Source: Brachycybe producta (Eukaryota > Arthropoda > Diplopoda > Playtdesmida > Andrognathidae). From it: DNA of 64,000 nt. The stretch spans positions 1,224,501 through 1,288,500 of the forward strand of contig JAUPFP010000033.1 of NCBI GenBank assembly GCA_036925085.1, in the 5' to 3' direction. Both the position numbers and the translations under genes were made by a program. Under the pieces are notes generated by a model, which did not search any database, had not been told where the DNA came from, and saw only the letters and a program-made list of their open reading frames with translations. Of this stretch, positions 55,261 through 64,000 are shown piece by piece; the first letter of the stretch is position 1, and every line of letters starts with the position of its first letter.

Positions 55261-56285
55261 CTTGAAACACAGAATAACCCACATGCCGAAAATCAACTTC
55301 AAATAGTCAAAAACTGAAGTTCAAAAAGGAACCTTAACCCTCTAAAGTCCTAGTGAAAGGGTTCAACTTCAAGTTGAAGTGCCAAGTTGACCTCATGAAA
55401 TTGGACCTAACACTTAAAAACACCAAAAATTCACATAAGACACTAACAGCTGCTAAAATAAGCCTGATGATGGTGGTGGTGGGTTCCCAACCACCACAAT
55501 TCACTTTCACCCCCTTCAACACAAAATTTTAAAATTTTTTAATGGGTTCGAATGAGGTGAATGGAGGTTAAAAATTGCATAAAACATTGAACAGACAATA
55601 CAATTGAAAAAAAAAAACTTGTGGGTGTGACCACAAAAAAAAATAGACAAACAAAAACTGAAGGAAGTAGAATAGAATTTGTAGACAGTTAATTCAGAAA
55701 TGGTGGTGGTGGTGGTGGTGGAGGGAGGAGGTTAAAGAGGAAGGTGAACGTTTAATCATTAATTATAGCAACACTAAAAATAAAAATACCATCAAACAAA
55801 CAAACAAACAAAAATCACTAAAGGACATTTTTCAAACACCGTCACAAATGAAAAAGTGTCTTGAATGTAATATTATTGGTTATAACACCGGATGTGTTGG
55901 CTACACTATAAAAGAAAATAGGGTGTATGTGGGTGTGGGTGTATTTTCTTGATGTTGTTATTTATAAAGATGTAAATAAGTTTAGTTGTCGGTAAACAAC
56001 AATAAACATCCTCGCATCCAAATTCACAAGTCAAGAAAAATGCAAATTTATACTTTCTATATATTGTAACAAAAGAAGATTAATTTTGTTAATATTTAAA
56101 AAGAAAAAACATCAAGGAGTCCATTGAATTTAAATTGAATATGGGTGACATTAAAAAAAAATTGTTTTATTATAATGGTGAAAAGCTGAAAAGGTATTTT
56201 TTGACCTTTGTTGCTCTTTAGAGCAACAAAAAGTCATATGTGTGGAAGTAAAAAAGTTTGTGGTCTGAAAACCCTGAATAACTCC
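55261..56285. other. A+T-rich DNA with (GGT)n at 55701-55721
   Basis: Contains the GGT run, CAAA units near 55797-55812 and GTTCAA-family fragments near 55355. No gene was recognised. Confidence 0.55.
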
Positions 56286-56291
56286 AAGGTC

Positions 56292-56664
56292 CTTGGCACG
56301 CAGGCGACTTTTGAAACACTTTTCGACGACAAAATGAAACCCAGTTGTGACCAAAACCAAACACTTTCAAAAAAACTGCTGTGTTTTCACAGTCGTCCAA
56401 ATTTGTCCCAAATGTGGTCGAAATTGGCGACAAGATAAAATAAGACTCTGATAAAGAACCACGTACAGAAAAAAAAATCCATAGGAAGTACTGCGCAACG
56501 AGAACATCAAGGAGACTCGCCGTGCCGTTAGAAAACTGTTTTCAAAGTCGCCTGTGGGCCAAGGTTGGCGTCTTTCCATAGAAAATACATTGCGACGCCA
56601 GCCCCGCGATCTTTGACTTCATTTTGTCGTCGAAAAATGTTTCAAAAGTCGCCTGTGTGCCAAG
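56292..56664. mobile_element. 373-bp MITE with ~48-bp inverted ends and an internal third end
   Basis: Left CTTGGCACGCAGGCGACTTT, right (opposite strand) CTTGGCACACAGGCGACTTT, both continuing through TTCGACGACAAAATGAAG-type sequence. An extra copy of the terminal motif (GTCGCCTGTGGGCCAAGG, 56549-56566) sits inside, so the element may be a composite of one complete and one partial copy. Confidence 0.8.
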
Positions 56665-56835
56665 TCGCTAAAAAACAAGTCACCTACAACAAAATGACAT
56701 CAGACCTGAAATCAGGCATATATTCTAAAAATGAAGACTGCTCAAATTTTCAAGTTTCAGAGTGATTAGACACCTATATTATTTCCAAAGTATGCAAATG
56801 TTGGGAAACATTGTTTAACATGTCACAATTAGCCT

Positions 56836-57001
56836 AGTTTCACACGTGTATTGCCATACGTGTCTGCTAGATACTGAATTTACATGTACACACCAATAGA
56901 AGCGTCCATATGGCGATACATGAATGCTTCCATTGGTGTACATTGTAAATTCAGTATCTGTCCTAACACATATGGCAATACACGTATCCTCGTATGAAAC
57001 T
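56836..57001. mobile_element. ~166-bp foldback MITE
   Basis: AGTTTCACACGTGTATTGCC, then GATACTGAATTTACATGTAC and ACCAATAGAAGCGTCC, is matched in inverted order by 56920-57001. Both sides abut TA/TTA, but the exact duplication is unclear. Confidence 0.85.
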
Positions 57002-57100
57002 TACAATAAAGACAAAATTAAAAGTGGTTTAGAAACTAGAAGCGTAAATGAATCTCTTTAAGTGATTTTCATCTTCATACCTTTTTAAAATACTTATAAC

Positions 57101-57636
57101 CAGGGCAATGAGGTTCATGCAACAAAAAACAACTAAATATGCCATTAAATATGCACTATAAACAAATCTTATTCAAAATTTCACCCATGGAAATTGAAGA
57201 AAATGGCAACAAATTCAAATTCAAAATTTCATCGATTTTTTGTCTCTCGACATCAAAGGATGTACGAGGAGCATAAGTGGTTCAGAATATAATTTGTATC
57301 AAGTTCATTGTTAATTTCATTTATAAGATGAACCTGATTCTATGTTCTCCTTATAAAGTATATTTCCACAATTTTCATGAAGTCAGAAAAGTTCTGAGAC
57401 CGACATTTTTTTGTAAAAAAAAATTGCAAAAATTACAATTTATGCACTTTTTTTTTTTTGCCAATTTTGACAAAATATGCATGCTTTGAAAAAAAATGAC
57501 AAAATATGCAAAAACATGCATTATAAAATTCATATATTTAGCTTCAGCATGATATGAATCATGTTCCTATCTCATTTAGCATGAATTCTGAGCCAGAATA
57601 CTAAAACATGCATTTGCATAGAACATCCTTGCTCTG
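57101..57636. mobile_element. 536-bp hAT-type MITE, complete
   Basis: Starts CAGGGCAATGAGGTTCATGC and ends CATCCTTGCTCTG. Flanked by a perfect 8-bp direct repeat, CTTATAAC (57093-57100 and 57637-57644). The interior aligns with 12770-13290. The A+T-rich interior contains repeated ATATGCAAAAACATGCA-type words and no transposase. Confidence 0.9.
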
Positions 57637-57644
57637 CTTATAAC

Positions 57645-58235
57645 AGTTTACAAATGTCAATTTTTGTTCATTACAAGTTCACATCAGTGCTGGAAACATC
57701 AATGTAACAATGTAACTTTTCTAGAGTTTGTTTTCCTTGTATGTATCTAATTTATTAGCAATTGTTTTCATAAGTTATCAATCTGGATAAATATTTTTTT
57801 CATCCTTGAATTAAACTTTTGTGGAGCCTCTCTCTCTCTCTCCTTTCAAACCATTGAACAAAAAAGGGAGCAACATCCTCAAAGAAAAAAAACAATTGAA
57901 ATATTCTTATTAATTATGAAAAAATGTCATAACTAACTTAAAAGTTACAAATTGTAATTGAAAGTTCTACAAAGAGAACTTCGTGTTCAAAAAGGTGGCC
58001 ACTTGAAATTAACCCAAATAAATGGGGTAATTTTTTGTTGTTGTTGTGTATGTTCATAAAAGAAACATTGCCAGAGGGTCAGAGGTTATCTTTGAATGAC
58101 CCCACTATATACAACTATTTAGTTCATGTACAATAATACAACCACATCAACATGACCACTTAAGAATTAATCTTTTAAAGTCAATTTCATCCACATCTTG
58201 GTGTCTCAACTTGGTTTAAAAGTGTAAATACCCTT
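57645..58235. other. A+T-rich DNA, no gene seen
   Basis: A short CT run lies near 57830-57842. No gene was recognised. Confidence 0.55.
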
Positions 58236-58239
58236 CTAT

Positions 58240-58510
58240 TAATACTTCTAACTCTGGTTATGAAGAGAGATACTTGAATGTGTTTTAGAAACTAGAAGAA
58301 TAGCTCAATCATTTAAGGCTAATTTAATGTCGAGATCTTTCAAAATAAACTTATATGAGTTTGAAAATGAACCAACTTTAAGAAGATAATTTTTGTCTGC
58401 AGTTTATTTTGAAAGATATATGAAAATACTTCTACGTGATTGAGCTAACCTTCTAGTTTCTAAAACACTATTTGCTCTTAATTTTGCTCGTATAAGACAA
58501 AACGAGAAAA
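58240..58510. mobile_element. Foldback family copy
   Basis: TGTGTTTTAGAAACTAGAAG (58279) with AGCTCAATCATTTAAGG; right arm GTGATTGAGCTAACC and TTCTAGTTTCTAAAACAC (58452). The outer symmetry AGAAATACTTG/TTGCTCTTA is weaker. Second-best complete copy. Confidence 0.75.
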
Positions 58511-58574
58511 TGCAAAAAATAAATCATTAAAATACATAAAACTAAAAAATGTAGAATAATAAATTCACAAAACT

Positions 58575-58816
58575 TTTATTAAGATATTTTATGAGCAGCT
58601 GATTTGCGAAACCGAACCTGTGCCAGAAACTAGAATGACTTTTTCAGAAAAATTTTTTAAAAAAATATCGTACTTAGATCTTCAACATGAAGTCGGGTTG
58701 TCGTCAAAACCGACCACAATGAGTCTTTCCATAAAAAGATATATGGCAACCACAGACCACAACTATCTTCAACTTCATTTTGCAGTCGAAAAGTGGCCCG
58801 TGTAATCCAACCCTTA
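58575..58816. mobile_element. Foldback arm fragment followed by GGAATACAC-family MITE
   Basis: TTTATGAGCAGCTGATTTGC and CCAGAAACTAGAATGAC are a solo foldback arm. From about 58680, GAAGTCGGGTTG, GAGTCTTTCCATAAAAAG, TTCATTTTGCAGTCGAAAAG and GTGTAATCCAACCC form the MITE. Confidence 0.6.
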
Positions 58817-59091
58817 TACTGCTATAAAAAATATTTCTAACAAAATTTTTTTTAAAAAAAATACCAAATTTTCCTTCAAATTTTCAAAATCTCTCTAATC
58901 TTCTGTTAGCTCAGCTGCTTTCTATAAACATCTAATTAAAGTTATATAAATAAACAGACACGCGTTTCATACATTGAAGTCCTGATTCTGGAAAACTTCA
59001 AAAACGATTTTCATTCCAATCAAAAATGATTTTTATTTTCTACACTCATTTTTCTCAAACTTTTTGGTTAACGTACACTGTATGCAGAGTG

Positions 59092-59481
59092 TAGTACTGG
59101 GGCAAACTGGGATGAAAAAAAAAAACGGCCCGGGGAACTCCCAAAAAATGTCTATAGCACTCCGCCCATTGTGAGCTTTTTTTTAAGTAAGTGTCAATTT
59201 CTTACGCACAAATGTTTAGCAAGCGTAGCGAGCAAATATTTTTTTTATTAAAAACATGTCTAAAACCAGCAAAATTATTGTCTTTCTAAAATATTTTTTT
59301 CTAGTTTTCATTCTTTTTAGCTACAAAATGTGTCATTTTACTTTTTTGGAGGATTTTCTATTAAATAAAATATTAGCCTTCTGATCTTTTTCTTGTACAG
59401 ATTTTCATCCTAAAATCGGTCCTCTAATAATAAAAACCCGGCCCTCAAACAAAGCGGCCCATTGGAGAAATGCCCGAGTGC
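59092..59481. mobile_element. Putative MITE with GGGGCAAA / CGGGCATT ends
   Basis: ACTGGGGCAAACTGGGATGA, then ACGGCCCGGGGA, is approximately mirrored by the right end (opposite strand ACTCGGGCATTTCTCCAATG, GGGCCGGGTTTTTA). No clear flanking duplication was seen. Confidence 0.5.
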
Positions 59482-60165
59482 TCAATGAGCCAATAGTTGA
59501 CCAGAACATAAAATAACCCATACCTCTTAACAAAATATGTACTTTGATACATTTTTATTGTTATAAATTGCAAACTTTCTAAAATATACAAATGATTATA
59601 CTCCAAAAAAAATCCAAATAACAGTTTTTTTTGCGCACCTATGCATACATACTGTACAATGTCCAATTTCAAATCAATATTTGCCAAGATGCCTATATTT
59701 TGAAAAACAGGTGCAAAAACATGCAGGTGAATAAGGTGGTGAAAACTTATCTCTATAATACTAGAAATACATATTTATAGTCATGAGTGAGAGTCAATGT
59801 CATTTTGAAAATGAAAAGTGACCACGTCTGGTTTTTTTTTTTACATGTTATTCAAAATAAAATAAAATAATGTATTCATTTTACAGTTTCCTTTTGAATA
59901 AATTATATAATCAATTAATAATTCTCGTTCTAACCGCCACCACTTTTTCAATTAAAATCGAATATGCTATCAAGTTACCACCACTTGTCAATCAAATGTA
60001 GGAAATATAATATTGTAATTACATGTATATGAGAGCTACCAGCATAAATAACATACATTTAAAACTATAAAAAAAGGAAAATTCTTTTAATTTTCATGGA
60101 GGCTACTTTCAATTCTAAACAAAGTTCACACTAGCGACCTACACAAAGCTCATAAAGGTTTCTAC
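59482..60165. other. A+T-rich DNA, no gene seen
   Basis: No gene or clear element was recognised. Confidence 0.55.
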
Positions 60166-60169
60166 ATGT

Positions 60170-60550
60170 AGTGCATACAGACCTAGACAGCACGCCAATG
60201 ACGAACTAATAATCATAATGTTGGGTTTTATGTAAAAATGTTGGCCTAATGAGTAATATGTCTACGTTGGCCAACTAATGGTCGCACTAGTAGATGTACT
60301 GTACTTGTTGGCCAAACCAATAGCTTGAACCTGTTACCATTAAGTGAGCCATTTTTGGGCCATATGCATTTTTTTCAACATTGGATTAAGATTAAATATC
60401 ATGACCCAATGTTGGAAAAAATGCATATGGCCCAAAAATGGCTCACTTAATGATAACAGGTTCAGCTAACTAAGTGCTGGGCCAAAAGGTTGTTGCCAAC
60501 TGCCAACCAAAATTCGTAAATTTGGACAACATGTTGTGCTACTTGGGAAC
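60170..60550. mobile_element. Palindromic MITE with GTTGGCC motifs and clean inner arms
   Basis: Inner arms 60327-60384 and 60406-60463 match almost base for base (GAACCTGTTACCATTAAGTG... versus its complement) around a 21-base loop. TTGGCCAAA/GTTGGC motifs recur outside the arms on both sides. Boundaries and duplication are unresolved. Confidence 0.8.
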
Positions 60551-60594
60551 ACTGGTTTGGTTACAGATGTTTCTTTAGACAACATTTTAGAAAC

Positions 60595-60835
60595 AATTTT
60601 ACAAAGAAACTAAAACTGTATTAGAAAGTAGAAAAGTAAACAAATAGGCTATGACAACTTTGATATGAAATGAACGCATGACAGTTGTAAACTGCCCCAA
60701 ACAAGTTGAACAGTGTCAAAGTTGATCATTTTCAAACTGCCATATAAAGTTTATTCGAAAAGATAAAAAATATAATCAAATCCTTATTATGTAATTAATT
60801 CTACTATCCTAGTTTCTAACACATTTAAATGATTA
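60595..60835. mobile_element. Foldback family copy (diverged)
   Basis: AAACTGTATTAGAAAGTAGA (60618) on the left and TCCTAGTTTCTAACACATTT (60808) on the right, with inner TTTTCAAACTGCCATATAAA. Confidence 0.55.
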
Positions 60836-62100
60836 AAAAAACTAGTTAAAAAAAAGGTGTAAACCCATAAATTCGTGTTAAATGGTCCATGAGCCTTTTT
60901 TTTCAAGAAACTATTCACACTTGTCAAAATTGGTGAAATGGAACATTTGAAACTACAAATTCAATGAATTAACTAGAGACTCAGGATCAACTCTATAGTT
61001 CCCTCCTTTCACAGTGAAATCATCTGGGAATGCCCATCTGAGACTTTACTAAAAAAAAACTTCCATAAAATAAGTACTGCAATACTTTTTATAAAATTCT
61101 AGCAAAAGTGTTTCCGCCTATCAAAGATTACAATGTTGTGGGGGTTTTTTTAGTAAAAAAAAAGCCAAGAGTTACTTTGAATTACAAAACATGCTCAAAA
61201 TGGAACACAACTTGGTCTACTGGGTCTCAACAACTGAATTTAGAATAAAAAAACTATTCTTTATTTAGTTCCCCATTTATTATTGGCTCTCCTTCATTAT
61301 CACGGAGTTCATGTGATGAAGATGATGGGTTAAAAGGTTATTCATCCATTTCTTACTCTCTAACATATCCCCTCTCTCTTTTTTTTGCATCACAGTTACT
61401 AATTTAGGGATCACCTTAATGCTTATTTCATTAAGGAGGAGTTTTGAAGAGTTCAAAAAAAGAGAGAGAGTGAGAGTGAAATGTCCAGGAAGGGAGGAAA
61501 AAAAACCTAGAAAGAACAATAATACTACGATTGCCGAAATATATAACCCCTAGCACCCCCCTCAATATTCAATGCCCCCAGAAGACCTCAAATGGAAACT
61601 AAAGAGTATAGATGACTTGTCTTTTGAGTTTGACTAATTTAGCATAATGTGCCAGACTGTGAATGTGGGATTAAATCCTGATGGCGAAGATCTCAAGTCA
61701 AAAAAAAAAAAGATTGGATATGGCCCTTTATGTCCTGAAGGTCTACCTCAGTTTTTAAGAGTGAAAAATATAATAACATGTGGACCTCTCTAAACAACCC
61801 CCCCCCCCCATATGTATAATATCCATTAATATAGAGCTAATTAGAGAGCTTTTAAAAATGTTTCTGTGTTGCACATTTAGCTAAATATGCATGCAATTCT
61901 CAATGGAACAGCTGTGAATGGGATGTCACATCAGTATTCATATTTGAAAATGTGTACAGTATATAGGCCTAACAGCAGTAGCAGATTGGAACCTTTCCCT
62001 TCCACCTCCCCCCACCCCTTTCTCCACCAGGTTACAAAATCTGCTCAGTACTGTACAAATTTGACCACCAATTTCAGTTCAATCTATAACTTAAAATAGT
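60836..62100. other. A+T-rich DNA with GA and C12 runs
   Basis: GA run near 61460-61478 and C12 at 61798-61809. No gene was recognised. Confidence 0.55.
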
Positions 62101-62395
62101 AGAGATGTCCAATTCCGATTCGATTAATCAGAGAATTTTTTTATGTTCGATTAATCGTATAAATTGAATCAATGCTAACGCTTCCGATTAATCGTATAAA
62201 TTAAATCTTATCTAAAGCTTCAGAAGAATCACCACAAAACGGTCATTTAGTTTTAAAAAAAATGATTTAACTAAAAAATCGAATAAAATCTAGGTATTTT
62301 TTCCCCGATTTTTAATCGGAATCGGAATATAGAAACATCCAACTTGATCTGATTCTTAAGAATCGATTCTTCGGTGAATTTCGGCCAACCCTTAC
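62100..62395. mobile_element. Putative hAT-like MITE with CGATTAATCG-rich ends
   Basis: TAGAGATGTCCAATTCCGAT, then CGATTAATC repeats, and an opposite end reading TAAGGGTTGGCCGAAATTCA, then CGATTCTTAAG. Similar GATGG-CCGATTC ends are known among hAT MITEs. The TSD is not resolved. Confidence 0.5.
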
Positions 62396-62815
62396 TTGAA
62401 GTATAGTAAAATACAGTTAGTTGTTTTAGCCAATAAAGTATATTATTACATAAAAGAAATTGCAAACAAATGAAGCGTGCAATAGACATTCTAATATATA
62501 CTTAAAACACCATCTAATATTTTTACACAAAAAAAGAAAAAACAACGAAAACATTCTTGAAATTTTATACTTTATGAGAAAAATACACATCCTTATGGAT
62601 CTTTAAACAAGTAAAAACAGAAGAAGAGAGAAAGAGAGAGAGAGAGAAAAGATATTGAATTTTGTTGAAACCTAATAGAAAAATGGATTTTACACAAATT
62701 GTATATGGTAAAGATAAACAAGTAATCGCCCAAATCGATAATGAAACAGAATGAACACAAAATAATAGAACGAACATGAAAAAAATCACACACAATCCAC
62801 ATGGTTACATTTTAT
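62396..62815. other. A+T-rich DNA with short GA run
   Basis: GA run near 62628-62648. No gene was recognised. Confidence 0.55.
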
Positions 62816-62819
62816 AGAA

Positions 62820-63340
62820 CCACAAACACATTATTTAGCTCTCTGTGCTACTGTGACTAAAATGCATCAACTTAAATAACTTGCAAATATAAGTTTAATA
62901 GTTGCCCTTCATAATTATGCTCTGTGTAACCACTGGCAACTTAGTGAACCCACTGACAAGCTCGCAAACTGATAATTTGATAAATTACATATGCCAGATT
63001 CACACAGTGTCTAAAATTCTAAATACATCAAACTCCAAAGCACTTCCACATCATTTTAACAGTTGTTGTGCTTTAGAATGTTGCTGTATAAAACCACTGG
63101 CAACTCGATAAACAAATATGCACTGTTGACCAAATGTATCAACTAGCACGCACAACTGCAAACACAAAATGTCTTATTAACTGATAGTATTGCTTTAGAA
63201 TGCTGCTGACTCACTAAGTGACCAACCAGTGACTATGTCACCATTCAACTCATTGACAAAGTTACAAATATGGTTCAACTGATAACTTGCACAAATTTAC
63301 AAAATAGTGTCACTGAAGATGCTGTCAGTGCAACAATGGC
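62820..63340. repeat. Divergent tandem repeat, ~120-163-bp units
   Basis: AACCACTGGCAACTTAGTGA (62928) and AACCACTGGCAACTCGATAA (63091); CTTTAGAATGTTGCTG (63071) and CTTTAGAATGCTGCTG (63192). Spacing varies between about 120 and 163 bp. A fourth partial unit is near 63311. Confidence 0.6.
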
Positions 63341-63453
63341 ATAGTTTGGCACATCACAGGGCTGAGTTAAGTTTGAAATTGTTTAGAAAAATTACACGTG
63401 GTGATTGTTCTAAACCACAGTCCAGTGATATTCATAAAGCAGGGCTGACCACC

Positions 63454-63667
63454 TAGAGTTATAAGACAATGGAACTCTCTTCCTGAGGAAGAATTAGTGA
63501 ATGGGGATAATTTTGTTTTGTGGGATTGACATTTGTACATTCATTTTGTTTTTATATATATGTGCATGTATATGTGCTTGACAATGCTTAATGCTGCATG
63601 TGGACTTTTATGTCCCTCTGCCATAGGTCTATTTGGCTGCTAGCAGAGTACTAATTGTAATTGTAAT
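63454..63667 (+). mobile_element. LINE 3' end, near-identical to the 1-kb copy
   Basis: Frame reads R-V-I-R-Q-W-N-S-L-P-E-E-E-L-V-N-G and ends at TGA, then the same 3' UTR and TAATTG tail as 1051-1250, with a short TATATGTGCATG expansion in the UTR. High similarity points to a recently active parent element. Confidence 0.78.
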
Positions 63668-63689
63668 ACCAATTTCACAGTTTCTATAA

Positions 63690-63790
63690 AAAAGACTAAA
63701 GGTGCATGGTCGGGTTTTGCCGACAATCCGACTTCATTTTTGCAGTCGAAAAGTGGTCAAAACTTGTTCCTGTGTATTCCAACCCTTAAG
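63690..63790. mobile_element. GGAATACAC-family MITE, partial copy
   Basis: GACTTCATTTTTGCAGTCGA, AAAGTGGTCAA and GTGTATTCCAACCCTTAAG match the right end of the 58.7-kb copy. Confidence 0.6.
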
Positions 63791-64000
63791 TCTATTATCG
63801 AGCTGCTCTACTCGCATCCATACATCCTAAAAATTTGGCCCATTTTGTCTATTCCCTGTCATATAAGACGTTGTAACTTTGCAACAAAATTCTAAAACGA
63901 CAGTTTTTTCTTGAAAAATGTTCAAACCTCAAATCCTTAAGAATTCTACAAATTTATGAGAAAATTCCAAAGAGAAAAAAAAAAAAATGAAAACATCCAA
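63791..64000. other. A+T-rich DNA, no gene seen
   Basis: Nothing recognised. Confidence 0.55.

Overview
This window looks like non-coding DNA from an A+T-rich animal genome, most likely an invertebrate. It shows no bacterial gene structure, operons or ribosome-binding-site pattern. Long open frames are absent: the longest (about 160-214 codons) lie inside a GA-repeat tract. What it does hold is typical of animal intergenic or intronic DNA: microsatellites, minisatellites, 5'-truncated LINE remnants and a dense layer of short non-autonomous DNA transposons (MITEs) with inverted arms. I found no convincing host exon, tRNA, rRNA or promoter. I cannot name the species. A 34-unit array of AACCT-like pentamers (complement of TTAGG) would fit an arthropod but does not prove one.

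Layout. 1-5.1 kb: A+T-rich DNA, one LINE 3' end, a (TTA)n tract and a 203-bp tandem duplication. 5.15-6 kb: a 5'-truncated RTE-like retrotransposon with target-site duplication, directly abutting a TA-flanked MITE. 6-13.3 kb: a hAT-type MITE with an 8-bp duplication, a 384-bp element with 8-bp duplication, a foldback repeat interrupted by a second MITE, and one copy of a ~500-bp hAT-like repeat. 13.3-20.1 kb: divergent tandem repeats, a nested pair of DNA elements, and an inverted pair of 17/18-bp minisatellites. 20.8-22.7 kb: a 460-bp GA tract, another hAT-type MITE and a clean palindrome. 23-29.2 kb: several copies of the dominant foldback family, one with a tripled arm and nested MITEs, and a palindrome with a TGACGTCA core. 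30-36.5 kb: LINE 3' relics, palindromes of 16-bp units, a TTA-flanked MITE cluster, a 474-bp element with perfect 33-bp terminal repeats and the third TA-MITE. 37-43 kb: a 9-bp-periodic minisatellite and a nested palindrome with the pentamer array at its core. 43-50 kb: a ~990-bp element with long terminal repeats and more MITE fragments. 50-64 kb: more foldback copies, a complete 536-bp hAT-type MITE, several palindromes and a second near-identical LINE 3' end.

The only recognisable protein-coding sequence is transposon-derived: the C-terminal part of an RTE-type polyprotein, and three LINE ORF ends carrying a W-N-x-L-P-E motif. The MITEs encode nothing and would depend on transposases encoded elsewhere. 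The nested insertions give relative ages. A recurring theme is short tandem repeats placed inside inverted-repeat arms, a layout resembling Drosophila Foldback elements. All superfamily assignments rest on terminal repeats and flanking duplications read by eye.
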